A model generated the notes under the pieces. The model did no database searches and was not told the DNA's origin. It saw nothing but the letters and a program-made list of their open reading frames with translations. From Micavibrio aeruginosavorus EPB (lineage in GTDB: Bacteria; Pseudomonadota; Alphaproteobacteria; Micavibrionales; Micavibrionaceae), in the NCBI RefSeq assembly GCF_000348745.1, contig NC_020812.1, positions 939,444-1,003,443 of the forward strand: DNA of 64,000 nt, written 5' to 3'. Both the position numbers and the translations under genes were made by a program. This document shows positions 17,299 through 26,900 of this stretch, piece after piece (the stretch's first letter is position 1; every line of letters starts with the position of its first letter).

Positions 17299-17444
17299 TC
17301 GTTGAGGGGGCTGAAAATGGCGGCTTTCCTCAATTTTTGCGAAAATTTATTTCAAATTTTATTAAAATTCTAAATCTCTTGGTAACCATTTGACGCCTAA
17401 GCTTAAATTATGGGGCGTACTGGGTTTGTACGGCATGGGTTATC

Positions 17445-19292
17445 TTGTCCTCCACCGGGGGGCCGCAGGCAGCGGGGCGTAACATCTTGGCGGATTTCTG
17501 GCGCATTCATCTCCAGAAGACTTTATCGGATCAGGGCCTCGCGGCCTATGTCTGGGATATCGACACTGACCATATTGAATGGCAGGGCGATATTCATGCG
17601 CTATTGGGTTTTGATGACCCGGCCCAGCCGGTATCCAGCGCCGATTTTGCCCGTGTGATCAACCCGCAGGATATTCCCGCACGGCTCGCCGCCTTCCACG
17701 ATGTTCTGGCGCTACAGGTCGATCCGACAACACCCCCGGCCATGAAGGCCAATTTCCGCATTCGCCGCGGCAATGGATTACAGGTTGATGTCTATGAACA
17801 CGCCACGCTGCAACTGGACCCTGACAACGGGCACCGCATGTTGTGCGGAACGGTGCGCATTGCCGATGAAAAACAATTTTCGAATGCTGTGAAACCAGCG
17901 ACCAATCTGGTCAGCAGTTCGTTCTCTATGGTGTCGTATGACACCAGCATGACGCATTACGGGCGTTTGTTGATCTGTCAGAAGATTGTCGAATGGACGG
18001 ATGCGCAAAATTCATCCCGTTTGAATAACGTTGGTTATTTATTGGTGATCGGTATTGACCGGCTGTCGATGTTGAACGAAGCCTTTGGCGCGCAATATAC
18101 GGACGAGGTTATTGACCGGGTCGGTAAACGTCTGCGCGATCTGGTTGGCGGATCGGCAACTGTGGCGCGGATCGACGGTGATGTATTCGGCGTGTTTTTC
18201 GCCCACGCGCCGCATGCGGAAATGGCGGCGGTTGCGCACCATATGCTGCATAACTTCTACGAAGTTCCGATCCAGACACAGCGCGGCCCGGTGGGGATCA
18301 GTATTTCCATTGGTGGCGTTCATATCAATCGTCAGTGCAAAGACCCTGCGGATATGCTGACGCGGGCCGAAATGGCCATGCAAACGGCCAAGGAACGCGG
18401 GCGCGGACGTTTTGTGTCCTACGGCGAGGCCGCGACCGAGGCGCAAAACACGCGGCTGTTGCTTTCATCCGGTGATGCCTTCCTGCGCGCGTTGAAGGAT
18501 AATCGTGTAAAGCTGGCGTTCCAGCCCGTGGTGAATAGCCGGTCCAGCGTTGTGTCGTTCCACGAATGCCTGATCCGTTTTGTGGATGAGGGGGGCAAGC
18601 TTCATTCCGCCGGAAATTTCATGCCCGCCATTGAACGCCTGGGGCTCAGCCGCCTGGTGGATCGTTATGCCATGCACTTGGCGATCCAGGAATTGGCGGC
18701 CTTTTCCGATTTAACGTTGTCGGTCAACGTATCGAACCTGACCCTGACCGATCCGGATTGGTTGCGCGGTCTGGTGTCCGCCTTGCGTGAACGGCCTGAT
18801 GTGGCGGGACGCCTGATCGTGGAAATCACGGAATCTGTGGCCATGTACGACATTGAAAAAACAATGCGTATTGTTCGCACATTACGCGACATGGGCTGCC
18901 GTGTGGCGCTGGATGATTTTGGGGCCGGTTATACGGCGTTCGCGCAATTGAAGCGGCTGGATGTCGATATGGTGAAAATCGATAAATCCTTCATTCGCAA
19001 AATTGATGAAACCGAAAACCGTTTGTTCGTCAAAACGTTGAATACGCTGGCGCAGGGGGTGAATGTTCAAACGGTGGGCGAGGGGGCGGAAACAATGTCC
19101 GAAGCCAAATTACTGGCCGGGGATGGCGTTGATCACATTCAGGGTTACGTTTTTGGTTTCCCGTCGGTCGAGCGGGTTTGGTTGCCGCGTGAACATTCGT
19201 TGCGTAAAATTTTGCAACATCATGACGAACCCCGCCCCAATAATGACATGACGGCGGAACAGATCATGGAATTGATGAAAAATCAGCCCTAA
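17445..19292 (+). CDS. PAS-GGDEF-EAL c-di-GMP protein with degenerate GGDEF site
   Basis: A 615-residue cytoplasmic protein: PAS_3-like domain (about 35-140), GGDEF domain (about 175-330) and EAL domain (about 345-585). The cyclase signature reads DGDVF at about residue 244 instead of GGDEF, so cyclase activity is unlikely. The phosphodiesterase domain has ECLIR for EALIR but keeps NVS, EITES, DDFGAGYTAF and KIDKSF, so c-di-GMP hydrolysis or binding is likely. The start is uncertain: TTG 17445 has no clear ribosome site, an ATG at 17410 is in another frame, and TTG 17487 is an alternative. It ends at a bidirectional terminator. Confidence 0.85.
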   Translation: MSSTGGPQAAGRNILADFWRIHLQKTLSDQGLAAYVWDIDTDHIEWQGDIHALLGFDDPAQPVSSADFARVINPQDIPARLAAFHDVLALQVDPTTPPAMKANFRIRRGNGLQVDVYEHATLQLDPDNGHRMLCGTVRIADEKQFSNAVKPATNLVSSSFSMVSYDTSMTHYGRLLICQKIVEWTDAQNSSRLNNVGYLLVIGIDRLSMLNEAFGAQYTDEVIDRVGKRLRDLVGGSATVARIDGDVFGVFFAHAPHAEMAAVAHHMLHNFYEVPIQTQRGPVGISISIGGVHINRQCKDPADMLTRAEMAMQTAKERGRGRFVSYGEAATEAQNTRLLLSSGDAFLRALKDNRVKLAFQPVVNSRSSVVSFHECLIRFVDEGGKLHSAGNFMPAIERLGLSRLVDRYAMHLAIQELAAFSDLTLSVNVSNLTLTDPDWLRGLVSALRERPDVAGRLIVEITESVAMYDIEKTMRIVRTLRDMGCRVALDDFGAGYTAFAQLKRLDVDMVKIDKSFIRKIDETENRLFVKTLNTLAQGVNVQTVGEGAETMSEAKLLAGDGVDHIQGYVFGFPSVERVWLPREHSLRKILQHHDEPRPNNDMTAEQIMELMKNQP

Positions 19293-19307
19293 ATACAGCG
19301 GAATAAA

Positions 19308-19335
19308 AAACCCGGCCACTGGCCGGGTTTTTGTT
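19308..19335. terminator. Bidirectional terminator between the EAL gene and phaR
   Basis: A 10-bp stem (19308-19317 with 19321-19330), ACT loop, and A/T runs on both sides between convergent genes. Confidence 0.88.
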
Positions 19336-19347
19336 TATCGGATCATC

Positions 19348-19902
19348 CTATTTGGACAGGCGATCAATTTCTTTTTGCAATTCCGCAATGGTTTCTTTCA
19401 GGTCTTGCACCTTGTCGGCATCGCTGCCGGTGGATTTCCCGCCCGTCAACGGGTTCGGGAAGGCTGATGCCCACGGGTTCATCTTCATTGCGTTTTCAAA
19501 CACCGACATGTTCTGGCGGCTCAATTCTTCGAACGCGGAAACGGAAAACATCTCGCGGAATTTTTCCTGATTTTTGGAGAAGCTGTCCAGCGCGTGTTCC
19601 AGATAGTTGGGCACGATGGATTGGATGCTGTCGCCGTAATAACCGATCAATTGGCGCAGGAACGAAATCGGCAACAAATTCTGGCCGCCTTTGCCTTCCT
19701 GATCGACGATGATCTGGGTCAATACGGAACGGGTCAGGTCTTCGCCGGTTTTCGCGTCATAAACTACGAAATCGCGCTCTTCCTTTACCATTGTGCAAAG
19801 GTCATCCAGCGTGACATATGAACTGCGCCCTGTGTCGTACAAACGACGGTTCGCGTATTTCTTGATCACGGTGGGCTTGTCGGAACGGGTCTTGGTCGCC
19901 AT
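19348..19902 (-). CDS. phaR: PHA synthesis regulator PhaR
   Basis: PhaR represses phasin and PHA genes and binds both DNA and the polymer. The 184-residue protein has the N-terminal PHB/PHA accumulation regulator DNA-binding domain (IKKYANRRLYDTGRSSYVTL, then DFVVYDAKTGEDLTRSVL and LPISFLRQLIGYYGDS). The C-terminal half is helical and ends in a coiled coil. It is divergent from phaC with 114 bases between, which contain a 32-bp imperfect palindrome. Confidence 0.93.
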   Translation of the reverse strand: MATKTRSDKPTVIKKYANRRLYDTGRSSYVTLDDLCTMVKEERDFVVYDAKTGEDLTRSVLTQIIVDQEGKGGQNLLPISFLRQLIGYYGDSIQSIVPNYLEHALDSFSKNQEKFREMFSVSAFEELSRQNMSVFENAMKMNPWASAFPNPLTGGKSTGSDADKVQDLKETIAELQKEIDRLSK

Positions 19903-19926
19903 AGTGTTTTACATCCTCTCCTGTTT

Positions 19927-19958
19927 GGTCATGCCATAAGGAAATTATGGTTATGACC
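19927..19958. promoter_or_regulatory. Long imperfect palindrome in the phaR/phaC divergent promoter region
   Basis: GGTCAT-g-CCATAA, five bases, TTATGG-tt-ATGACC: both arm pairs are perfect and only the spacers differ by one base. It is placed to control both genes. The core is not the TGC/GCA-rich site reported for Paracoccus PhaR, so the binding protein is uncertain. Confidence 0.5.
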
Positions 19959-20016
19959 CCGGAAAACTGATTGCTATTATGCACAAAATTCATAGCCCGA
20001 AAAGCTTTTTGCCCCA

Positions 20017-21162
20017 ATGGTAACGACACCCATGAATGCAACGCAGCAAAATTCACCGGACGGTTTTGAACGCCGCCCGGCGGCGCTCAGTATTTATCTG
20101 GGTGCGGCGGCGCTGATGTTGGGGCCGGACGCGGATGATGCGGCGCGGCAAAAACATGGGAAGGCGATGGCGTCCATGTTGTCCGGAATACGGAAATATC
20201 AGGATCATGGCTATCGCCGTCCATCGCCCGCCATCGAATCGCGGTGGCAGGCGGGTACGGTGCGGTTGTTGTTTTACCCATCCGCAACACCAAACGCGCA
20301 ACCGCTTCTGATCATCCCATCCATGATCAACGGATCGGAAATTCTCGACATTCTTCCTGACCGGTCGTTCACACGCTGGATGGCGGCGCAGGGGTTTGAT
20401 GTCTATCTGCTCGACTGGGGCCGGATGGTGGATGACCCGGCGCTTCACACGATGGGCGGTGTGATTGATGATCGCGTGATGGTGGCGGTGAATTACCTGC
20501 ACGATACATACGGTCATGCGCCGCATGCGATCGGGTATTGCATGGGGGGAACATTGCTGGCGGTTGCGGCGGCGTTATACCCCGATAAGTTCAATAAAAT
20601 GGCGTTTCTATCGGCCCCGTGGGATTTCCATGCGGGAAATCCGCGCATGACGGCGCAGGTGGTGGCCGGTGCGGCCAGCGCGTTGCAGATGATTGACGCG
20701 GGGCCAACATTGCCGATGGATTGGGTGCAGAAAGTGTTTGCCGCCGTCAACCCGCAACGGGCGCTGACAAAATTTGCGTCGTTTCTTGAAATGGCGGCGG
20801 ATACGCCGCAGGAACAAATGTTCATCGCGGTGGAAGACTGGCTCAATGGTGGGCACGATCTGCCATCCGGTGTCGCGCGCGTCTGCATCATGGACTGGTA
20901 CGGTCACAACCGCCCGGTCAACGGTGCATGGCAGGTGGGGGACCGCACGGTCGGGCTGGACCATCTGGATGCGGGCAAGATGATGGTGGTTGCCGCCATG
21001 CGCGATTTGCTGGTTCCACCGGAATCGGCGTTGTCGTTATGCAAAGACCATCCGGATGCGGCCATTTTGCGCCCCGATTGCGGGCATATCAGCCTGATGG
21101 CGGGGCGGAATGCTATGGAAACTGTCTGGGCGCCGTTGGCGGACTGGCTGAAAACCGGGTAA
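20017..21162 (+). CDS. phaC: Short-type poly(3-hydroxyalkanoate) synthase
   Basis: An alpha/beta-hydrolase-fold polymerase. The lipase-like box reads GYCMGG with nucleophile Cys175, followed by the Asp region MRDLLVPPE and His region CGHISLM. At 381 residues it is far shorter than class I synthases (about 590) and near class III/IV PhaC, yet no phaE or class IV phaR subunit gene is adjacent (the PhaR here is the repressor type). Start could be ATG 20017 or ATG 20032; neither has a clear ribosome site. It heads a cluster with phaA and phaB. Confidence 0.85.
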   Translation: MVTTPMNATQQNSPDGFERRPAALSIYLGAAALMLGPDADDAARQKHGKAMASMLSGIRKYQDHGYRRPSPAIESRWQAGTVRLLFYPSATPNAQPLLIIPSMINGSEILDILPDRSFTRWMAAQGFDVYLLDWGRMVDDPALHTMGGVIDDRVMVAVNYLHDTYGHAPHAIGYCMGGTLLAVAAALYPDKFNKMAFLSAPWDFHAGNPRMTAQVVAGAASALQMIDAGPTLPMDWVQKVFAAVNPQRALTKFASFLEMAADTPQEQMFIAVEDWLNGGHDLPSGVARVCIMDWYGHNRPVNGAWQVGDRTVGLDHLDAGKMMVVAAMRDLLVPPESALSLCKDHPDAAILRPDCGHISLMAGRNAMETVWAPLADWLKTG

Positions 21163-21271
21163 AGCCCGCATAAAATCGGCCCATACCCTTGCATATTCCC
21201 GGTTAAACGCAATAATGACGGGCATCTTTCAAATGAACCCGCTTTTTGCATGCCTGCAAGGGGAGTGACCT

Positions 21272-22483
21272 ATGACCACCAATGATCCTATCGTTATCGT
21301 CGCCGCCAAACGCACACCGATTGGCAACTTCAATGGCGGACTCAGCACACTGCCTGCCCATGATCTGGGCGCGGTTGCCATTCGCGCAGTCATGGACGAA
21401 GCCAAAGTTGGCGGGGCCGATATCGACGAAGTAATTATGGGCCAGGTCCTCACCGCTGCCGCCGGACAAAACCCGGCCCGCCAGGCCGCGATGGCCGCGG
21501 GCATTCCGCATGAAAAAACTGCACTGACCGTTAATCAGGTTTGTGGCTCGGGCTTGCGCACGGTAGCGCTCGGGATGCAATCCATCCTGAACGGTGACGC
21601 CACTGTCATCGTCGCGGGCGGGCAGGAGAATATGAGCCTGTCGCCACATGCCATGCATATGCGTAACGGCACGAAAATGGGCAATGCCACGATGGTCGAT
21701 ACGATGATCGTTGATGGTCTGTGGGATGCGTTTAACGGCTACCACATGGGCATGACCGCCGAAAACATTGCCGAAAAATGGCAGATCACCCGTGCGGATC
21801 AGGATAATTTTGCAGCCGCCTCCCAACAAAAAACCGAAGCCGCACAAAAGGCCGGTAAATTCACCGCCGAAATCACCCCGGTGAAAATCAAGGTGAAGAA
21901 GGATGAAGTGACCATTGATAAAGACGAATTCCCGCGCGCGGGCGTGACGGCGGAATCGCTGTCCGGCCTGCGCCCGGCGTTCAAACCCGACGGCACAGTA
22001 ACAGCGGCCAGCGCATCCGGCATCAATGACGGTGCTGCCGCTGTTGTTCTGATGCGTGCCAGCGAGGCGAAGAAACGCGGTCTGCCGGTCTATGCGACCA
22101 TTCGGTCCTGGGCCACGGCGGGCGTTGATCCGGCGGTGATGGGCTCCGGTCCGATCCCGGCATCGCGCAAGGCGCTGGAAAAAGCGGGTTGGTCCGTATC
22201 CGATCTGGATCTGGTCGAAGCGAACGAAGCTTTCGCCGCGCAATCTCTGTGCGTGCTGAAAGATCTGGCGCTGGACCCGGCGAAGGTGAACGTGAATGGC
22301 GGGGCGATTGCCATCGGCCATCCGATTGGTGCGTCGGGTACGCGCGTTCTGGTCACGCTGTTGCACGAAATGGCACGCCGTGATGCGAAACGCGGTCTGG
22401 TGACATTGTGCATCGGCGGCGGCATGGGTATTGCCATGTGCGTTGAGCGCGATGCATCCGAAAATTTGAAAAAAGTTGCTTAA
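21272..22483 (+). CDS. phaA: Acetyl-CoA acetyltransferase (beta-ketothiolase)
   Basis: Condenses two acetyl-CoA to acetoacetyl-CoA, the first PHB step. The 403-residue thiolase has all catalytic residues: Cys91 in NQVCGSG, His350 in GHPIGASG and Cys380 in CIGGGMG. AGGGGAGTGACC lies directly before the ATG. It is 110 bases after phaC and 15 bases before phaB, so phaA-phaB are certainly one unit. Confidence 0.94.
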   Translation: MTTNDPIVIVAAKRTPIGNFNGGLSTLPAHDLGAVAIRAVMDEAKVGGADIDEVIMGQVLTAAAGQNPARQAAMAAGIPHEKTALTVNQVCGSGLRTVALGMQSILNGDATVIVAGGQENMSLSPHAMHMRNGTKMGNATMVDTMIVDGLWDAFNGYHMGMTAENIAEKWQITRADQDNFAAASQQKTEAAQKAGKFTAEITPVKIKVKKDEVTIDKDEFPRAGVTAESLSGLRPAFKPDGTVTAASASGINDGAAAVVLMRASEAKKRGLPVYATIRSWATAGVDPAVMGSGPIPASRKALEKAGWSVSDLDLVEANEAFAAQSLCVLKDLALDPAKVNVNGGAIAIGHPIGASGTRVLVTLLHEMARRDAKRGLVTLCIGGGMGIAMCVERDASENLKKVA

Positions 22484-22498
22484 GGGATTTTGTGAACA

Positions 22499-23224
22499 AT
22501 GACGAATAAAGTAGCGATTGTTACAGGCGGCACACGCGGGATCGGACGCTCGATTTCCGAAGCGCTGGTCAAGGCCGGGTACAAGGTAGCCGCATTTTAT
22601 CACGGCAACGAAGAAGCCGCGAAACAATGTGAAACCGAACTGGGCTTAAAGGCGTACAAGGTTGACGTGACGGATTACGATGCGTGCGCGGCGGCCTGTG
22701 CGGCGGTGGAGGCTGATCTGGGCCCGGTGGCCATTCTGGTCAACAATGCGGGCATCACGCGGGATGCGGTCTTGCATAAAATGACGGCGCAGCAATGGCA
22801 TGAAGTAGTCAACACCAACATGACATCATTGTTCAATACATGCCGTGCGATTGTGCCGGGTATGCGCGATCGCGGGTTTGGCCGTATCGTGAATATCAGT
22901 TCAATCAACGGGCAGAAGGGCCAGTTTGGTCAAACCAACTATTCCGCCGCCAAGGCCGGAATGATCGGGTTTACCAAGGCGCTTGCGCTTGAAAACGCGG
23001 CGAAGGGCATTACTGTTAATGCCATCGCACCGGGGTACATCGAAACCGACATGACCGCATCCATGCGTCAGGACGTGCTGGATTCCATCGTCCGGCAAAT
23101 TCCCGCGGGCCGGATGGGGCGGTGTGATGAAATTGCCGGGCTGGTGGCTTATCTGGCGTCGGATTCTGCCGGATTCATCAACGGTGCCACAATCGCCGCC
23201 AATGGCGGGCAATATATGTCCTAA
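22499..23224 (+). CDS. phaB: Acetoacetyl-CoA reductase
   Basis: An NADPH-type short-chain dehydrogenase that makes (R)-3-hydroxybutyryl-CoA. Visible: TGGTRGIG nucleotide-binding motif, NNAGITRD, ISSINGQKGQFGQ and catalytic Tyr/Lys in YSAAKAG; the FGQTNYSAAKAG context is typical of PhaB rather than FabG. Length 241 is normal for the family. It sits between phaA and the cyclic-nucleotide-binding gene. Confidence 0.93.
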   Translation: MTNKVAIVTGGTRGIGRSISEALVKAGYKVAAFYHGNEEAAKQCETELGLKAYKVDVTDYDACAAACAAVEADLGPVAILVNNAGITRDAVLHKMTAQQWHEVVNTNMTSLFNTCRAIVPGMRDRGFGRIVNISSINGQKGQFGQTNYSAAKAGMIGFTKALALENAAKGITVNAIAPGYIETDMTASMRQDVLDSIVRQIPAGRMGRCDEIAGLVAYLASDSAGFINGATIAANGGQYMS

Positions 23225-23246
23225 GCGGACGCAAGGGTTACAGAGT

Positions 23247-23789
23247 ATGGCGATTATCAATCCCGAAAATCAGGTGCTGGAACGCCGCGCGGTCCCAAAG
23301 GGATCGTTCATTATCCGTGAAGGGGACAGCGGCAACTGCGCGTTCCTTGTTCAATCGGGCAAGGTGCGCGTCTATGTCGAACATGACGACAAGGATGTCG
23401 AGCTGGCCAAACTGGGCCCCGGGCAGATTTTTGGTGAGATGGCGCTGGTCTTCGATGAAAAGCGCAGTGCGACGGTGCAGGCGATTGAGGATTCCGTTCT
23501 GGTCGTCATTACGCGCCAGACGTTGGATGATAAATTGCGCAAAAGCGATCCAACCGTGCGGGCCATCGTGCCGATGCTGATGAAGCGGATTATTCAAACG
23601 AACAGCGCGCTGATCAACCGCCATGGTGATATTAAAATTCTGGTGGAAACGGTCCAGAATATTTATGAAACCATCATGGTGACCCTGCCGCGTGTGCAGC
23701 AGCAAAGCTTTCAAAACGCGGTACAGCCAAAGCTGAATCAATTCCTGGCTGCCGTTCAATCGTTCCAGGAAAAATATTCCGACGATTAA
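23247..23789 (+). CDS. Cyclic-nucleotide-binding domain protein
   Basis: A 180-residue protein: cNMP-binding beta roll at about 10-120 with the phosphate cassette FGEMALVFDEKRSATV, including the Glu and Arg that bind the cyclic phosphate, then a helical C-terminal half without a DNA-binding helix-turn-helix. It could sense cAMP or c-di-GMP-like ligands but is not a CRP-type transcription factor. The ATG at 23247 has AGGG upstream and lies 22 bases after phaB, so it belongs to the pha transcript. Its link to PHA metabolism is inferred only from position. Confidence 0.8.
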   Translation: MAIINPENQVLERRAVPKGSFIIREGDSGNCAFLVQSGKVRVYVEHDDKDVELAKLGPGQIFGEMALVFDEKRSATVQAIEDSVLVVITRQTLDDKLRKSDPTVRAIVPMLMKRIIQTNSALINRHGDIKILVETVQNIYETIMVTLPRVQQQSFQNAVQPKLNQFLAAVQSFQEKYSDD

Positions 23790-23910
23790 AATGGTGGTTT
23801 TATGCGGGGTTCTGGGGTCATGCCTTGAACTTGCCACCTTTGCATCCCATTCTTAGGAGTAGGGGCGCACCAACCGTCTAAAAAATACATAAAATACCGG
23901 AGAAGTTGAC

Positions 23911-26900
23911 GTGAAGAAAATCGGTCTTGTTGCTGGTGGCATTGTTGTTGTTTTGCTGGGGGGCGCTGTCATTACGCCCAGCTTTGTTGATTGGGAAAAA
24001 TATAAACCCCTGATCCAGTCCAAAGTTGAAGATGCAACGGGATACGAAGTGACCTTTGGTGGCAAGCTGGATTTGGCGGTTCTGCCGTTCCCGCATCTGG
24101 TCATTGAAAATCTGGGTGTGTCGGTGCCGGCCACAGCGGGCCGTGATGCGGTTGAACTGCTGAGCCTGAAACAGGCCGAGGTCAGCGTGGCGTTGTTGCC
24201 GCTTCTGTCCAAACGGGTGGAGGTCAACACGGTTAATCTGGTTGAGCCCGTTATTCGTCTGGAAGTGGCGAAGGATGGAACGCAAACATGGATGACCGAA
24301 AAACTGTCCGCCGGTAAAAAAGACGACGGCGCGGGCCAGCCATCGGGCGCGACGAAGGAACAGGCCATCACCCTTGATAATTTGAAAATTGAAAAAGGCA
24401 CGTTCATCTATGCCGATCGCCGCACGGCGAAGGAAACAAAGCTGGATGGCATTGATGCGGTGATTAAGGCCGACAGCCTGTCGGGGCCGTTCAAGGTCAA
24501 GGGCGATTTTGATTGGAACAAACAGACCATCGAAATTGATGCGCAAACGGGCCGCATGGAAAAGGGCGCAAAAACACTGGCCCTGCAAACAATCGTTGGT
24601 TTGCCCGCCTCTAAAAGCGAAGTGAATTTTAGCGGTGTGGTCGCCCTGGGTGGCGCACCGGAAGTGCAGGGTGAAACCAATATTAAAACGCCAGATTTAT
24701 CTGCGATGATCGCGGCTTTCACGGGTAAGCCCAATCCGGCCTTGGCCAAGGCTGTGGACGTTCGTGGCATGTTGACCGCATCGGCGGACGAGGCAGACAT
24801 GAAAACGGCCACCTTTGCTTTTGGCGATATCAAGGCCAGCGGTTCGATTGCTGTGGCCAATCTGGGCGGTAAAAACAATGCGCCGATGGATGTGCAGGTG
24901 GTTCTGGCCAGCGATACGCCGGTTAATCTGGACTCCTTTATGAAATCCTCTGGCGGCTCTGGCGCGAAAGCGGCGGCGAAGGGTGATGCCGCAACGAAGA
25001 AACCGTTTATCCCTGAAACCCTGGCGCTGCCGATGGCGATTGATGCGCGGGTTGATGCAACGCTGAGCGCGTTATCGGCCAAGGGCGCAACATTCAACAA
25101 TGTAAAATTCGTGGTTGAGAAAAAGGCCGGCCAAATTCGCTTGATCGAACAATCGGGCGAAATGCCCGGCGGTGGATCACTGAAATCCTCCGCGACGTTG
25201 GCGTATGCATCGTCTACGGCGGCGAAAACTGGTGGTGTGGTTTATTCCAATCCGACATTGAATTTTGAAACGGCGGCGACGGCGCAAAAACCTGTGACCA
25301 TTTTGTCGGCTTTTGTGCCCGATGCGACCATTAAATCCATGGGGACCTTGTTGAAGGACAGCATGGCCGTCACCGCAAAGGGAACGGTAACCCCGACCAA
25401 GGCGGAAGTCAGCAGCGGTTCACTGGATTTGGGAAAAACCAAGGTTGATCTCGCGGGGTCTTACGCGCTGGATAAATCGGGCAAGGATGATGCGGCCATT
25501 ACATTGCGTGGGTCGGGCATCAATATCGACAATTTCATTGCTCGCGATGTGAAGGCGGAAAATAACGCCGTTGCACCGGCTCCGGCCACAGGTGCGGCCA
25601 AGCCGATGGAAGCGGTGATCCGTGAAACGGTTTCGAAATTGAATTTGCCGGTTGATCTGAGCGTGGATGCCGTTCTGGATAACGTCACCATGCGCGGTGT
25701 GACCTATAACGCCATTCGTGTGAACGGATCACTGAAGGATAATGCGCTGGATGTTAAATCCGCCGCACTGGAAGACAGCGATGGCAATGCGATGAGCATG
25801 AAGGGCACCGTGCGTGACCTGAAAAACCTCGCGGGTCTGGATATTGTTCTGGGCGGAAAAACCCGCGATACGGAAGCAATGCTGAAATCTTTCGGTGTGA
25901 AAACTGACAAGCTGCCGAAGGATTTTGGGCCGTTGGATTTGAGCGTGGCCCTCGCGGGTGAAAAACCGGAGAGCCTGAACTTCACGGCGAATGCCAAGGC
26001 GATGGATGGGGAATTGCAGGCCTCGGGTAACGTGGTCAATGCATTGACCAAGCCGGATGTCGATAAAATCGCCGCCCGCGTGATGCACCCGAATTTTGAA
26101 AAGCTGATTCAACGATTCTCCCCGACCTATCGGGCCGGGGTGGGGATCAAGAAAGAGCTGGATGCCTACGCCAACGTCAATCTGGCCGATGGGGCCTATG
26201 ATGTGACGGGCATTAAAATCAATCTGGGGTCTATGGCTCTGGCGGGTGACGTGCGCGCCGATATGAAAGCGGCGAAGCCGAGCATTACCGGTAAAATTCA
26301 GGCGGGCACCGTGCCGCTGGACCAATTGGTGGGCAAGGATCCGGCATCCAGCGGTTCAAAATCTGCGGGTGGTGGTTCGTCCAAATCCGGCGATTTGCGC
26401 TGGTCCCGCAATGCCATCAATACGGCGTGGATGCAGGCCTATAATATGGATCTGGCCGTGACCGCAAAAACCATCACCTATGGCAACTGGGTTTTGGACA
26501 ATGCCGATTTGGGCGTGACGTTGAAGGACGGCACACTGAACATCGCAAAAATGAACGCAGGCGTTCAGGGCGGCACAATGGCGCTGTCCGGTACGGTAAA
26601 ATCATCGGCCCAGGAACGCCAGCCGATTGCGATGGATGTAAAGGCCGATTTCGTCAACGTTGCATTGGAGCAACTGGCCAGCGGGTTTAGCGGATCAAAA
26701 CCGATCAAGGCCAAGGGGAAAGCATCGCTGAACGTGGCTGTGAAGGCCTCTGGTCTGTCGCCCGCAGCGCTGATCTCTGACCTGAACGGGCAGGGGAAAC
26801 TGAGCGGTGAAAATGTCGTGATCGAAGGATTTGATCTGGCGGCATTGTCACGCTCGCTGGTATCGACCACGAAAGTGTTCGACAATATTTCCGGCCTTGT

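Noticed and set aside
17410-17658. 82-codon plus frame starting at an ATG before the PAS-GGDEF-EAL gene
   Set aside because: Arg/Ser-rich product in a shadow frame; the PAS domain is encoded in the other frame.
21203-22627. 474-codon minus-strand frame opposite phaA
   Set aside because: phaA has all three catalytic residues; the opposite frame has no domain and spans the phaA-phaB boundary.
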